The notes below the pieces were generated by a model. The model saw only the letters and a program-made list of their open reading frames with translations. It was not told the DNA's origin and did not search any database. Shown here in pieces: positions 34,785 to 52,915 of a stretch of 64,000 nucleotides of DNA (position 1 is its first letter; every line of letters begins with the position of its first letter). This stretch comes from Neocallimastix lanati (nom. inval.) (Eukaryota > Neocallimastigomycota > Neocallimastigomycetes > Neocallimastigales > Neocallimastigaceae): NCBI GenBank assembly GCA_016946835.1, contig JACVTC010000069.1:282001-346000 (forward strand), in the 5' to 3' direction. Made by a program: the position numbers and the translations under genes.

Positions 34785-36077
34785 AAAAAAAAAAAATAAA
34801 AAAAAAATAAAAATAAAAAATATATATAAATATAACTAAATGATTAATATTAATTATAATAGTAATCAGTAATAATATTAAAAGAATAATGAAAGCATTT
34901 ATAAAGATTTTATGAAATTTCAAAAAACTTCATTCATCATAAAAATCGTCATATAATGAAATATGTTTTATAATATGTAAATAATCATCAATAAATACAA
35001 GTACAATAATAAAACAAAAATTCATAATTCTACTAAGTTAATAATCATAATACATAATAAACAGAATCCTAATAAATAATAATAATAATAATCAAATATA
35101 TAAAGCTTTTATAATTAAAAATTAATATAATTAATAACTGTTGATAATATATATATATAATTTTGTATTAAAATAGTAATTTTATTACTATTTTTATTTT
35201 TTTTTTTTTTTATTAATTTATTTATTTATTTATTTATTTATTTAGCATTTATTTAATTATTTTATTTTATTATATTTTAAATATTTAGTTCAAAAAATTA
35301 AGATAATTATAACGTATATATTAAATAGACATGAAAATTTATACACTTATAAAATATTTTTTATTCATTTATCACTATGGTTGTATTACATTAATTTTAT
35401 TATTACTAATATTAAAAAAAAAAAAAATCAAAAAATTAAAAATTGTATTTTAGTATAATTTTATATTGAAAATTTATATAATAAAAAAGTATTATTTTAT
35501 ATTTTTAAAATAATAATAATAAATAGATAAATAAATAATAAATAGATAAATAAATATTATTAAATAAATAAATAATAATAAATAAATAAATAATATTAAA
35601 TAAATAAATAATAATTAATGAATAAATAAATAAATATTTATTATTATGTTAATAAAATAAAAAGATTAATTTTTTAATAATAATAAAAGTAGAAAATAAG
35701 TAGAAAAAAAAAATTAATATTAAAATTTTTATATTCAAATAAATAATTAAAATATTTATTATTTGTTATATATATCAATATTTATTTTTTTTTGTTTTTT
35801 ATTATATATCAATTAATAAAAACAATTTCATCATTCATATATTAAAAATTAAATTTTAAACTTTTTTTTATTAAAAGTTAACATTTTTATAATTAATGAA
35901 AATGTCATAAAAAAATTGTTTTTTCTTTTTTCTTTGATAATTTTAACAATTATAATAATGAAATAGTAATAATAATATTAATAAAATTATTTTTATCTAT
36001 TGAATAAAATTTTAAATTAAATATATTTTTTTACCCAGATATATATACAATATTTATTATATATTATATAATTAATC
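34744..36077. other. AT-rich spacer
   Basis: Poly(A) (34753-34805), poly(T) and (AAAT)-type short repeats. No gene seen. Confidence 0.7.
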
Positions 36078-37909
36078 ATGAATAAAAATAATGTTATTGA
36101 AACTAGTAACATGGAAGATTTGACAGAGAAATATATAACATGTAATAATATAAATAATAATTTAATAAGTGGTCAGAAAAAGCGTAAAAATCCAAATATT
36201 AATTATATTAAAGATATGACCGATTTAGTAAATATAATTAAACATGAAAGCAATAATAAAGAAAATCTAATAAGAAATAATAATTCAAATATCTTTGAAA
36301 GCCATAGTGATAATAGTTGTGATAATAACGAAAATGTATATTATTACTTTTTTTTTTCTAAATTATATAAATTATTATTTAAATTATTATAGATATATAA
36401 TATTAAATAACATATTTTATTATTAAAAAATATAAAATATGATGTTTTATAAAGTAATACTAGTTAATATAAGATTCTTATATTTTTTTCTTTTTGAATT
36501 TATTAATATACTTTTTAAATATTATTCGATAAGAAAATAAAATAGTATTAAATATATTGAAATGTATTAATAAAAATTGAAAATCTACAAAAGAAAATTG
36601 ATTATTAATTAAAAAATTTTTTATAATTAAATAAAATTTAATAATTTTAATAATTATATATATATATATATATAAATATATAATTCATTAAAAAGAAAAG
36701 AAATTTTGAAAACGATAAAATTTTAATGAATGAAATATGTAATGTATCACCTGAAACAGTTATATCATCGTCATCTTCAAAAGAAAAAATGATAAATTCA
36801 TTAATTAAAGATACTATGGATTGTTCAGTTTATTCGAAAGAAAGACAGAATTCATCTTCTCATTCAAAAGATATTAATAAAAATATATCTTTTATTTCAA
36901 TTACTGAAAATAGAAATTCAAGTTTAAATGAAAATTTATCAGTAAATAACATTTCAGAATTAAAAATTCATGATATTTCAAATAATTCTAATAATAGTAT
37001 TGAAAATGAAAAAATAAGAGGATTTTTAAAGAATCAGAGAATTAAGAGTTACAATAATGAATATGAAGAAGATGATGAAGATTTCGATTTTGATGATTAT
37101 GAAGATGATGATTATGATTATGAAAATGATGATGATGACGATGAGGAAGAAAATGAAGATAAAGAAGATGATAATAATGAGAGAGATGATGATATTGAAA
37201 CTGAATTTTTAGATAGTGATTATGAATTCCATAATTATAATAATTATGATTGTTCATATGATACTAATGATGAATATGAATTAAATAACAGTTTAGGAAT
37301 AGTATCAGAAAATAATATTGGTGATTATGAATATAAAAATATGATTGACGTTTTAAGAAATTTAAATTATGTTGTTACTAAAATGAAAAATAAAAGAAAT
37401 ATAAAAAAGTAATTAAGATTTAAAAATAATAATTAATATTGATAATTAATATTAATAATTAATAATAACTAATAATAACTAATAATAATAATAATAATAT
37501 AATATAATACTAATAATAATAATCAATATTTACAATATACATTTAAATTAGAAAAAGCCTAAATCATTTTGATTATATTATGAATGAAATTAAATATAGT
37601 CAAAAAGCATGTAGAGATATTTTATTAAAAGCAGAAAGAATTAGAAATAAATATTTATTATCATTGGTATGTGATTATTATTTAATTAATTATTAATTAT
37701 TTAAATTATTAATTAAATAATAAAAATTTTGAAAGTTATTTCATATAATAATTAAATACTATATATTATTATATTTATAAGAAAGAATTAAATAATTTTC
37801 AGAAAAAATTAGAAATTCAAGATGAACAACACAAAGAAGAAATAAAACAATTGAATAAAAAAGTTCAAATATTACAAAGAGATATAATGAAAAAGGTAAA
37901 TTATTTATT

Positions 37910-37959
<50 letters not shown>

Positions 37960-38530
37960 AAATGAAAAAAGAAAAAAGAATATATATATATATATGGATT
38001 TTAATTATCTATATAAAAGATAAAGACTGAATTGATAAAATATAATCATATAATATTATATATATATATTAATAAAGAACAATAACAGAACAATAATTAA
38101 TAATATTGAAAAATGGGCTGATGTAATGTTAATAGCGATGATCATTATTGGTGTATATGCATTTTTATTTTTAATAATGACATAGTAAGTTATTATAACT
38201 TATTATAAGCAATTATAAAATAAAAAACAAAAAATAAAAAATAAAATAAAAAGTTAATGAATATTTTTTAATATTAATATACTAATTTTTATTAATGTAT
38301 ATTTTAATAATAAATTGATTCAACTATACAACAATTATCCAATTTAAAGTTTAAATATACCACAATATACCAAACCATATATTGACCATTTTTTTTTATA
38401 TATAAGAAATTTTCAATTATTTAATGAAACTTTTAAATATAGAATAGATTGTCTATATAGATATTATGAAAATTTATTGTTAAAAACTTATACTGCCTTT
38501 CAAAATATTAAAATTCCTTTTACTCATTAG
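36078..38530 (+). CDS. Unrecognised acidic coiled-coil protein with C-terminal membrane segment
   Basis: I do not recognise this family. Six exons join in frame to about 488 aa: 36078-36335, 36696-37408, 37552-37666, 37803-37895, 38078-38184, 38350-38530. Residues 1-86 are Asn/Lys-rich. Next comes a Ser/Asn-rich stretch, then a strongly acidic block of Asp/Glu/Tyr (around 37062-37200, for example DDEDFDFDDYEDDDYDYEN). Exons 3-4 encode a heptad-like charged helix (KLEIQDEQHKEEIKQLNKKV). Exon 5 carries one hydrophobic helix, ADVMLIAMIIIGVYAFLFLI. The last exon gives a tail of about 60 residues rich in Tyr, Phe and Asn, ending KIPFTH. The design (disordered acidic head, coiled coil, single C-terminal anchor, short far-side tail) resembles nuclear-envelope or ER tail-anchored linkers, but no sequence motif proves that. 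The donors at 37409 and 38185 coincide with in-frame TAA and TAG codons, so intron retention would truncate the protein. Confidence 0.75.
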
Positions 38531-38890
38531 AATAATTTTTATTTAATTATTAATGAAAATAAAAATGTTATAAAATATAAGCTAATATATTTTAAAGTTC
38601 ATTTTTTTTTTATATATTTTAATAGATTTTAAAGTTTAATATTTTATATTAATTTTTGAAGATTTTGCTATTAATATATATATAATCTCTTAATACTATA
38701 TAAAACTTGTACAAAAAATATTATATAAATAAAGAACAGAACTAAAAAATATTTAAATCTTTTAATTATTTAATAAACATATATATTTATTTTTTTTTTT
38801 TTTTTACATTTTAAGGTTTTAATATTTTAAAAAATCTTTTTTACGGAAAATATTTAGAAGTTAATAAAATATAATTTTATATATATATTT

Positions 38891-38922
<32 letters not shown>

Positions 38923-39370
38923 GATTAATCGAAAAGGAAATTTGAAATTGTCTATTTATGTATTAATTAATTATTATTTAAATTATTTTAAAAATATATA
39001 TAAATTTTACGATTTTTAAAAATTAAAAAATCTAATAATTATGAATATATATATATAATTGTTATGTAATAAATTATAATTATTTAATTAAAAAATATCA
39101 TCTAAATTTATCAATATTAAACATTTAATAAATACTTTATTCTTTTAATAAAAAGATTTACATATAACATATCCTAATTGAATTTTTAATTTGAATATTA
39201 TTTCATAAAAGAATAGTTTATATCAGTTCTTGTTAATACTTGTTTATATATGAGAATAAAAGTTTAATTCAAAAATTGAATATTATCAATAATAATAATA
39301 AAAAGAAGTCGAAATAAAAATATATTGTATTATTAAAAAACAATAATTGTCAACATTTATTTGTATAAAA
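38531..39370. other. AT-rich spacer
   Basis: 3' flank of the coiled-coil gene and upstream region of the actin-related gene, with poly(T) near 38898-38922. Nothing else seen. Confidence 0.65.
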
Positions 39371-44441
<5,071 letters not shown>

Positions 44442-46346
44442 ATTATAATATAAAAGATTAAGTCATAAAATATATTAATCTATAACTTTCATATAATTAA
44501 TAAAACTATAAATAGTAACAAGTAAATAACAACATACATAAAATACAAACTAATATAAAATATAAAAATTACAATAAAAAATACAATTAATATATAATTA
44601 ACATTCATATATAATTATTTTTTTTTTTTTATTAATAAATTATAAATTTTTCCAAAAATCAATTGTTATAAATAATATTATCTTAATTTTAATTATAATA
44701 TAAAAAATATAAAAAAAATATGTAATATTAAAACATTTTTAGTGTAGAAAAATACAATATAAATTAATATAATAGAAAAAAAAAAATTATAAAAAAAAAT
44801 TCAAAGTAAAATAAAATAAAATTAAATATAAAGTTGAGATATGAATATAAAGTACGGATTGAATAAAATAAAATAAAATAAAAATAAAAATAAAAATAAT
44901 AAAAATAATAAAAAAAAAAGTTAATATAAAACTACTTGTATTTTTTCATATTAATTATTATTAAAACAGTTCAATCTTATTATTTAATAGACAGATAAAT
45001 AAGGTGTTACATTTCCCAAAACGTGGCTTTAAAAATATAAATAAATAAATTAATAAATAAATAAATTTAATAAATAATTTAATTTATTATTTATTTTTAT
45101 TATTTAAATTTAATTATTTATTATAAATAAATTTATATTAAGTTATAATAATTCCAATTCTTTAAAAATTTTTGAATATTTTTTTTTTTTTTTTTTTGAG
45201 ATATTCTAAAAATTTCAATTGATCATTATTATACCTAAAAGAATCGAACTTTTTCTAAAATCTTTAACTTTTTATTTTGCAATTGATATAGATACATAAT
45301 ATTCTTTTTCAAGATGATTATGTAAACTTTCATATTTTAAAATTTCCTTTTTATCATTTAAAATAATGAAAGATTTGCATTTATTAAAAGTTCTATATTT
45401 CAGTACATCTACTTTAAAATTATCTTTTTTTTTTTTAATGAAAAATTAAATATAAAAAGAATATTTTTTTTTATTATTTGTTATTAATTTTATGTTATTT
45501 TTTTTTAACTATAAAGTGTTTTTTAAGAAAATATTTTATTTTTATATACTAGAAAATAAAATATTAATTATTTATATTTAATTATTTATTATTTATATTT
45601 GTTTTAATATTTGCATTTAATTATTTTTTATTTATATTTAATTTTTTATTATTTTTATTATTTAAATTTAATCATTTATTATAAATAATCAGTCTTTTAT
45701 TATAAAGAAAATAAATAACACAATTTTATTTATTTCTAAACTTGATTATAATTTATTTATTTATTTATATATAATTGTATTAAAAAATCTATGGTGTTAA
45801 ATTACAACAATATGAACGTCACATTGAGAAATGCAACTTTCCGAAATGCACCACATTCTTTTTATTTAATTTTTTTTTTTTTATTTATTTTTTGAAATAT
45901 TATTAATTTCTAATTCTACTAGCATTTAATTATTATTATATCGATTATATATTCCAAATATTTTTAGTAAAAAAAAGATATTTCTTTTTTTCAATGAAAA
46001 AAAATTTAATAATTGAAAATTTTCTTTTTAAATTTATTATTTATTTATTTAATAAAATATTAAAATATTAACTTTTAATTTCTGAAATAAGATAATCTAA
46101 TATTAAAAAATTATTAAAAAAAAAGTTTAAAAAATATATATATATATAAATTTTGATACGATTATATTCATATTTTGTAGAATGTAACGTAATGTAATTT
46201 TTTTTTTTTTTTGGACTACATTTTTTACAGAAAAAGATTATAAAGAATAAGAAAAATCCACTAAAAAATATTTCTAAAAAAATAAAAAAAAAATTTTTTG
46301 TTTTTCTTCTATTAACATTATTTAATTTTCATTATATATTTATATA
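44442..46346. other. AT-rich spacer with a possible DNA-transposon relic
   Basis: Mostly homopolymer and AAAT sequence. The stretch 45003-45860 is higher in complexity and holds a FLYWCH-like coding relic on the minus strand and imperfect terminal inverted repeats, both described separately. Confidence 0.6.
45185..45426 (-). pseudogene. FLYWCH-type zinc-finger relic
   Basis: Read on the minus strand from about 45424, one frame gives DNFKVDVLKYRTFNKC, then KSFIILNDKKEILKYESLHNH, then LEKEYYVSISIAK and a stop. The pattern Y..C-K-S...(about 18)...H-N-H matches the second Cys and paired His of the FLYWCH zinc finger (normally W-x-C...C...H-x-H). The first Cys is missing. After the stop the same frame stays coding-like (KVKDFRKSSILLGI) for about 20 residues. 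FLYWCH domains commonly ride on Mutator-like transposons. Only a fragment is left here. Confidence 0.5.
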
Positions 46347-47202
46347 ATGGCTCCAATTGTTAGTATTTTAAATAATAATAAATTTAATAAAAATAGTTAA
46401 TTTAATTTTTAATTTTTAAAAATGGATTAAAAATAAATGAATGATTTTTATCTATACACTATTTAATATTTTTTCAATTCTAACATTTAATTTTTTATTT
46501 ACTAAATATATATATAATAATCTTGAAAACCCGATAATATTAATAATATAGGCTAAACAATCAGGTAAATAATTATATAAATATAAAGTATTTATTTTTA
46601 AATGTAATGTAATTATTATTGCAATTTTCAAATTAAAATATATATTAATCAATTATTTTATTATATTTATTATAATGATTATGAATATTTTTTGTATAAA
46701 AACATAAATAAAATATAAATAGCTAGACCTTTAGTTATTTCTGGTCCTTCCGGTTCCGGTAAATCTACTTTATTCAAGAAGCTTTATGCTAAATACCCAG
46801 GAAAATTTGGTTTTTCAATTTCACGTAAATAAAAGCTATTTATTAAATTTACAACATTAATTAAAAAAAAAAAAAAAAAAAATCATATATATGAAGGAAT
46901 TTAAAGTTTATACATAAATAAATATATATTGTTCAAATAGTTTTTAATGATAATATATGAATTAATATAAATTAATTAATTAATTAATTAAAATTTCAAC
47001 ATGAAATGTTGAAATTTATTCAAATATTATTTTTTTTTTTTTTTTATATTTATTTATTTATTTAATAATTATAGTATTCAACAAATAAATTTTCATATAT
47101 TAATAAATTAATAAAAACAAAGAAACTAACTTTATTTTTAATTTATCTTTATATTTACTATATATATATTCTATCATTTAAAAATTAAATTTCTATAATA
47201 AT

Positions 47203-47240
<38 letters not shown>

Positions 47241-47754
47241 TACATCAACATAAAAATCGTAATTAATAATAAATAATTATCATTTATTAGACACCACTCG
47301 TAAACCACGTGAAGGTGAAGAAGATGGTGTTAGTTACTACTTTGTAACTCGTGAAGAATTCTTAAAATTAATCGATGAAAATGCTTTCATTGAACATGCC
47401 GAATTTTCTGGTAATATGTATGGTACTTCTTTACAAGCAGTACGTTCTGTTGGTGAATCTGGTAAGATTTGTGTCTTAGATATTGATCAACAAGGTGTTC
47501 GTAGTGTGAAAAAAACTGATCTTAATCCACTCTTTGTTTTCATTAAGCCACCATCCCTTGAAATTCTTGAACAACGTTTAAGAGATCGTAATACCGAAAC
47601 TGAAGAAAGTTTACAAAAGCGTTTAAGTGCTGCTAAAGCTGAATTAGAATATGGTGAAACTCCAGGAGTTCATGATATTATTATTGTTAATGATGATTTA
47701 GAAGTTGCTTTTAATCAATTAGAAGAATTCCTTAAAGCTCATTATGATCTTTAA
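46347..47754 (+). CDS. GUK1: Guanylate kinase
   Basis: Phosphorylates GMP (and dGMP) to the diphosphate with ATP in the cytosol, an essential step in guanine nucleotide supply. Four exons: 46347-46358 (MAPI), 46552-46564, 46723-46824 and 47291-47754, giving 196 aa, the usual size. The P-loop GPSGSGKST follows [26 protein letters not shown] is the GMP-binding region (Ser, Arg and Tyr contacts). [15 protein letters not shown] and [13 protein letters not shown] hold the remaining GMP-site and lid-side residues. The fold ends with the [17 protein letters not shown] helix, whose RxRxRxTE-like Arg residues clamp ATP. The first exon is only 12 nt and the second 13 nt, so the conserved core sits in exons 3-4. 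Codon choice is GC-richer than the surroundings, as for a well-expressed housekeeping gene. Intron 3 is the longest (466 nt). Confidence 0.96.
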
Positions 47755-48559
47755 AATATATATATATATACATATATAAATATATACATAATATGAATAG
47801 TAAGAACAATCATTCGTGAAAAATAAAAGAAAATAATATGAAATAATAAAAAATATTAATTAAATAAAATATAATATAATATATATAATAATTTAAAATA
47901 ATAATAGTAATAAATGATCTAAATAAATCATTTAATATTAAGCAAAAAAAAATAAAAATAATAAATAATAAATATAAATATTTTATATAGAAAAATATTA
48001 AAGAAAAAAATTTTTTTAATAATTAATTATAATTGAATGTTTTATGTATATATGAGAATAATATTTATAAAAAAAAAAATTTTTTTTTTTTTTTTTTTTT
48101 TTCCTCATAGAATTGTATTAAAGTTTAAAAAGGTTTTTAAATATGGATATTAAAGATATTTCATAGAATACTAAATATAGATCTTAAAAATATGATAACC
48201 ATATAATAATGATTAAGTTATTTATAGAATTAATTACTGAAAAGTGTTGATCTTAAATGAGTATAAAACTAAACATATTTTGAAATTTTTTTAAATTTCC
48301 AGTACTCTTTAATAAATATTATATATAATAATATTTGTTAAATAGTAATCATTATCTATCATCATTTTATTAACTAATTTTTTTTTTTATTGTATAATTA
48401 TTTTTTATTTAATTGTACAATATTATTAAAAAACATTTTGTAAAAAATTATAAAATAATTGTAACCATCTACTCAATATGTATTTATAATAATTTAAAAA
48501 TAATTATAAATGAAGTTATAAACTTTATTTAAAAATATTTATTATACATTAATGAAAAA
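47755..48559. other. AT-rich spacer
   Basis: 3' flank of guanylate kinase with a T-run near 48078-48102. No gene seen. Confidence 0.65.
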
Positions 48560-49340
48560 TATCATTTTAATTTGTTGTATCCATGAAAATAAAATGATTG
48601 AAGACAGTTATCCAGAACGGTGTTCTTGTTGTTAAAGTGAAAATAGTAATCCTCGATTGGAACATAGGTTATTTAAATGCTATCTTTTTTGTGAATTCCA
48701 AATGAAATATTTTATGGATATTGAAATTCTTTATAAAAAAAATTTTTTTTTTTGTAATTAGCAAATATTGTCCATTATCAAATAGTAATATAAGCCCTAT
48801 TGTCACAGAAAGTGCATTATATGAATAACAATAGCATTAGTGTTGTAAATACTAGCAATTTGTATTGACAGTGAATATAATAATATCGTTATTAATAATA
48901 TAGTGAATAGGTCAATTGGTTATAATTGTGTTAATATTACTAATTTTTTGAATAATGAGTGTATAAATATATATGTAACATGGTACTGACTATATAACTT
49001 CCTTCTTGGTGGAAGAGATGCAGACATTATTAATTTAAATTATAAAAAAAGAATGGGATATTTTGTTTAATAATCAAATTATTGCTGGTGATTATTCTAA
49101 AACGCCACTCTTAGTGCGATCTGTGGCACTCTTTACAGAAATTATGCCTGGTATTCTAGGGCTAATATTCGGCAAAGATAGGTATTCCGACGGTATAAGC
49201 GCAAACTAACCCGGAGCGTCAACACTAAAAATGCAATAAGACAGGCCCGCAGGGCCAATGCCTTTGAAGGAGAAGATCATAACTTTTTTCAGATAGTTAA
49301 TTCAAACCCTAATCCGAAATAAGAATTCTTTTAAACAGAA
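48560..49340 (+). mobile_element. Degenerate LINE relic, copy C
   Basis: Near 48608 the plus strand reads SYPERCSCC, then after about 12 residues LEHRLFKC, a decayed version of the Cys/His motif of copies A and B. The 3' end is better kept and noticeably GC-richer: CGTLYRNYAWYSRANIRQR, a TAG stop at 49179-49181, then RRYKRKLTRSVNTKN, AIRQARRANAFEGED and a final stop at 49320-49322. Arg-rich tails like this are typical of the C-terminus of this LINE family. The middle part (48700-49060) is only weakly readable. Upstream reverse-transcriptase sequence is missing. Confidence 0.68.
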
Positions 49341-49639
49341 ATCTTATCATCTGGAGGTGAGGTTCGGACCATATTAACGTTTTTTCTGAATTCATTTATA
49401 TACTTTATTTTAAATATTACTTTTATTTCACATTTCTTTTTAAAATATTAGTATGTTCAAAATTGGACAAATCATATTTATTTTTTTATTAATTGTGTAT
49501 TTTTTTTTTAAAAAAAAAAATATTCATGTAATTAATAAATGAATAAATAAATAAAGTTAAAGTTCACAATAATTGCGACTGTAAAAAAAAAAAAAAATTA
49601 AAAATAAAATATATGAAATTTTTTACATTAATTTTAAAA

Positions 49640-50480
49640 ACAACATTATGGATTTCGAGGATGATTTGATCTCTTCTCATTCATCGATGATAACACCATG
49701 TGGACAAAAATGATAACGGTAGGTTTAATGGTATATAAATTGATCATAGTGTAAAAAATCACTAATCACAATAGGCATAACATTAGTAAGGAATTCCTTA
49801 AGTCTCATTAAATATGAAATCAGAAAATAAGACTCTCTCGAAGGCGATTGAAAGATATTATTAATAAAACACCTTCTTTCCCTCCAAGGAAACCAATCTT
49901 TAAGATTTCATATATTGCATGTAAAAATTAATATTGTCGTCAAAATCTTCCTCTTTGTCATCAGGAATGTTCAATAATTTCTCATGAACAATCAAAAAAA
50001 AAAAAAACTAATAAAAATTTTCATCAACAAATTGAATGAATTATTACCTAAATTCTTCAAATTTAGGACATAAAAGTATCCAGTGGGTAAAACTAGATAT
50101 ATTGTTACTTACATTGCAACAAGGGCAATATATTGGGAAATCTTCTGACACCAGTTTGGTTTTTACTTAAGGTTTCACATTAAATTTTATATTTAATTGA
50201 TCTAATCGTAGGAATACTTCTATAATGAACATTTTACTCAGTAAAACTTCTGTATTTCCTTATATATATTTCCTTAGAAAGTTTACTATTGTGTTTTTGT
50301 ATATTTATTAAACTATGAGGTTTTTTCGTTCATGAATAATGTAAAAGTATTGGTATATTTTTGATCAAATTAGAAATAATACAGGAAGACTCTTTTCACT
50401 TTTTGAAAGCATCAAATCATCGCCTTAGCACAAAAACTAGCTATAGGAGGTATAAATAGTTTCTTTAATTTATTATAAAT
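49640..50480 (-). mobile_element. Degenerate LINE relic, copy D (minus strand)
   Basis: Read on the minus strand from about 50450 down: IPPIASFCAKA (compare IPPLSAVCALS in copy A), then near 50330 MNEKTS, matching NESRT of copy A. At about 50140-50050 comes SEDFPIYCPCC, then FTHWILLCPKFEEF, the C-P-C-C...H-W-I...C motif. Further on near 49800 is LKEFLTNVMPIVISDFL, the region preceding the C-terminus. Frameshifts and stops occur throughout. It is the same family as copies A-C but oriented opposite to copy C, so the two lie tail to tail with their 3' ends near 49340 and 49640. Confidence 0.8.
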
Positions 50481-51594
50481 TGATAAATAAAGTTTGAATC
50501 AGTTTAAATATATATATACAATTTAATATTAATTTATATAAAAAAAATTTTTTTTTAATAATTAAGGTTTAAATTGATCAAAATAAATAGAAATAATTTT
50601 TTTTTTTTTTTTTTTTTTAATAAAAAAATGACAAATAAAAGAAAAGCAAATAAGTTTCAAAAAAAAAAAAAACATTTATTAATTTATTTTTTTTTATTTT
50701 ATTATTTTTTTATTTTTTTATTTTTTTATTTTTTTATTTTTTTATTTTTTTATTTTTTTATTTTTTTATTTTTTTATTTTTTTATTTTTTTATTTTTTTA
50801 TTTTTTTATTTTTTTATTTTTTTATTTTTTTATTTTTTTATTTTTTTATTTTTTTATTTTTTTATTTTTTTTATTTTTTTATTTTTTTTATTTATATATT
50901 TTATATATCATTATTTTATTTATTTATTTATTTATTTATTTATTTTTTTATTTTATCTCATTAAATTTTATTTTTATAATAAACTTAAATTCTTAAATTA
51001 ATATTATATTATTATTGTTGTTATTATTATAATGAAAATTATATATATAAATATATAATTTATGTTATATATTTTTTATATAGATAAATATTTTCAATAA
51101 TAAAAATTTAAATAAGAACTATAAATAATAGAATTAAGGGTTTAAACATTATTAAAAATTAATATTTAAAAATATTAATTCAAAATTTTTCTTTCTTTTT
51201 TTTTTAAAAAAAATATTTCATATCAAAATTTATAAAAAATTAGCTATATACGAAAGTAAAACTGTAATAGCTCATATCACACTTTCTTTTTAAAAAATAA
51301 TATTATAAAATTTATAAATTTTGTATAAAAATATATTTGTTAATAATTTTATTTTCTATTTTCTATTTTTATTTTTAAGTTACATAATTAAGAAAAAAAA
51401 ATTTTTTTTTACTTAAAATTAATAAAGTAAAAAGAAAATATAAGAAATATGAAAATTTATAATAAAAAATTTTTATTATTTTTATTTACAATTAAATTTT
51501 TTAAATATAATTATAAATTTTCATAATTCGTATTATAATTATTATTTTTTTTTTTAGAGAGGGAGGTGTGTATATATATTATATGTGTCAATTT

Positions 51595-51626
<32 letters not shown>

Positions 51627-52070
51627 ATTTAATTTTGAATAATTTAAATATAAATATACTAATATTCCAAAAAAATTTCTTAAATATAATTATTAATATG
51701 ATATATAAAATTTTGGGTTTAAAAGGTAATAAATATAAATATATATAACAATATATATTTTAAAGGGTTAACATTGGATTTGAAAATTAGTATGCACATG
51801 TATATATAAAAATATTTTTCTTTTTTCTTTTCATATTATATATTATAAATATATACATATATATATTAATTTTTATTCTTTAATTTTTTTTTTTTTTTTT
51901 TGTCTTTTTTTGTCTTTTTGTGTTTTTGTCTTTTTGCTTTACTTTTTTTTTTTTTTTTATTAAAAATATTTTTTAACTATACATATATTTATTAAAAATG
52001 AAAATAGATAAACGTAAAAAGGATAAGCAATTTCTTTTTAGCAAATATTTAAACTATTTCCATTAATATT

Positions 52071-52114
<44 letters not shown>

Positions 52115-52300
52115 TTTTGTTTTTGTTATATTTTTATTTTTTGTTTAATTATTGATTTAATTATTGGTATAATTTTTGATTTAATTATTGATGGTATTTC
52201 TTTTTTTTTTTTACGTTTGTAAAATATTTAATTTTCTAAAAGTAATTAAATATTATTATTATTATTACCTTAAAAAAAAAAAAAAAAAAAAAATTTTTTC

Positions 52301-52342
<42 letters not shown>

Positions 52343-52498
52343 GTTATAAATATATAAATATATATCATATATATTTTATTGTTATTGATATTGCTTATTG
52401 GAATTTTTTTTTTTACTTTATTCATTTCATTATTGAAATCATAAATTAATGATATTACTAGTTGATAATATATTGATATACCAATATAAAGTATATAT
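50481..52498. other. AT-rich spacer
   Basis: Contains a long (ATTTTTT)n block (50690-50890), T-runs and a (TTTA)n stretch near 52073-52116. No gene seen; open frames through the heptamer block are Phe/Tyr/Ile strings. Confidence 0.7.
50690..50890. repeat. (ATTTTTT)n heptamer tandem repeat
   Basis: About 28 tandem copies of a 7-base unit, a period distinct from the 3- and 4-base repeats elsewhere in the window. One frame reads as a Phe/Tyr/Ile/Leu string, which is not a protein. Confidence 0.95.
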
Positions 52499-52829
52499 TT
52501 ATTCTTTTGAATGAATATTATTAGTTTCTGCATTTTCATCTTCGTCAGTAAATACAATTTTTTCAATAGAATATTCTACACCACGACCTTCATTATCCAT
52601 ATAAATGGAAGAACTTCTTACTCTCATTGGCATTTTTTTCTTTTTATTATTATTATTATTAGAACCTGTAAATATATTTTTAATCATCTTGAAACCTTTA
52701 CCAAATGATATTAAACCACGACTCTTTTTAGGTTTAACTATTTTTGATACTTCTCCATTATTTTCTTTATTATTTTCTTTATTATTTTCTTTAGTAGAAA
52801 TAATATTTTCATTATTATTGTTATTATTA

Positions 52830-52915
<86 letters not shown>

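Noticed and set aside
50574-50996. 140-codon frame through the heptamer repeat
   Set aside because: Almost only Phe, Tyr, Ile and Leu; a direct product of (ATTTTTT)n.
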